Of a stretch of 64,000 nt of DNA, positions 63,241 through 64,000 are shown piece by piece. The notes under the pieces were generated by a model that saw only the letters and a program-made list of their open reading frames with translations, searched no databases and was not told the origin of the DNA. The position numbers and the translations under genes are program-made. The stretch is from positions 496,001-560,000 of the forward strand of contig LS997564.1 in NCBI GenBank assembly GCA_000469685.2. Direction: 5' to 3'. Source of the DNA: Haemonchus contortus (Eukaryota; Nematoda; Chromadorea; Rhabditida; Trichostrongylidae). Every line of letters starts with the position of its first letter. Within the stretch, counting starts at the first letter, position 1.

Positions 63241-64000
63241 TGGAAATTCGTCATTTGGAACTACCTCCCCTCGTTACTGAATACCCTTCAGGTATTAGGC
63301 TGGAAACTTGTGACTTCATACTATCTCCCATTTGCTGAGCTGAGCTATATTGATAGTAGAAGGTGGATTCTAGCTGCAAGGTCTCTCACAGCTAATTCGT
63401 GGAGATTATCAGCTGTAATGGGCCCTGAAGTCGACTTTGTAGAGAAAGAATTCTAGCCATGATATTCTGCACTGATTTCGTTTCCTGTTTGAATGGATCA
63501 CCCACCTTGTCCGTCATAATAAGGTCCTAATGACTTAACGGCCAGTTCCAGACACCCGATTATTTCACAACTTTAAGATGATGTCTTGCCAAGACGACAT
63601 TTACCAGACTAACGTACAATGTGCACAACTTGGAACTTCATTAGGGATTACTTGTCCTGATTCCGATTAAAACCGTCATACTTCATTAAAACTTCGAGAA
63701 TTGATCCTTGAACTAACGCTCTGCCTTGTAAGTTTGGAAGCCGACCGACTAAGAATGTGTCAGACGTGAGTTTCCTGTAAGGAATAAAAGACATAAAAGA
63801 CAAGATTATGTGCTCGGCCTTCCACTTCCATTCAGGATCATAGGAGCAAAGTGAATTGGGGGGGGGGGGGGGGGGGGCTATACAGTGTCTTACCAGGGTC
63901 AACTGATGTGAATCAAAGCGTAGCTTTTATTCTCGAAATCGATACTGGCGCCAATCAACCGAACACTCGTGAAAGAGGCTTCGATCTTCCGAACCATACG
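63241..64000. other. Window end, no gene; long G run
   Basis: A homopolymer of about 20 G lies at 63858-63877, next to a short SINE-tail-like block (CTTCCACTTCCATTCAGGAT). There is no supported gene. Confidence 0.45.

Overview
The window looks like a piece of a parasitic nematode genome, probably clade V (strongylid or hookworm-like); the species assignment is inference. The grounds are: many short introns with TTTCAG-type acceptors; a splice acceptor exactly 9 nt upstream of the ATG in four genes, as expected for spliced-leader trans-splicing; animal-specific gene families (teneurin, adrenodoxin-type ferredoxin); and a very dense load of short non-autonomous DNA transposons. I see no bacterial operons, rRNA genes, CRISPR arrays or intact tRNA genes. 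Two host loci are well supported and most of the rest is repeat.

Region 1 (about 1-13.4 kb, + strand) is the 3' part of a teneurin (ten-1-like) gene. I could chain 25 coding exons with consistent splice phases (the first two tentative), ending in a stop at 13371. They encode about 1,120 residues: most of the RHS/YD-repeat barrel and the conserved C-terminal tail. Its introns hold at least eight transposon copies. Region 2 (13.4-23.2 kb) has no recognised host gene. It contains a TTAA-flanked MITE, a 4.4-kb foldback element with 1.4-kb inverted arms and a coding-like ORF in its spacer, and a pile of nested palindromic MITEs.

Region 3 (23.2-39.0 kb, - strand) is a head-to-tail array of four intact adrenodoxin-type [2Fe-2S] ferredoxin genes (labelled A-D here, with A at the lowest coordinates). 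All have the same four-exon structure, an exon 1 of exactly 57 codons, a mitochondrial-type leader, all four cluster cysteines and the acidic docking motif. Gene D is the most divergent, and its first intron carries a near-perfect palindrome with about 560-bp arms directly beside exon 1. Region 4 (39-64 kb) is a repeat graveyard: MITEs, tRNA-derived SINEs, a fragmented RTE-type LINE, a decayed Tc1/mariner transposase and a second foldback. No host gene there could be supported.

The repeats fall into families: (1) about 575-bp MITEs with AGGCACAGTTCACGATAATT termini flanked by TTAA; (2) longer or variable relatives with the same termini; (3) about 255-bp elements, (4) about 260-bp palindromes and (5) about 280-bp elements, where families 3-5 all show 9-bp target-site duplications; (6) tRNA-derived SINEs; (7) foldbacks sharing a GAAACGTCAGCC module. 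The best candidate for something new is the four-gene ferredoxin array, with its conserved splice architecture and intronic palindrome. The nested 9-bp-TSD elements and the foldback with an ORF are next.
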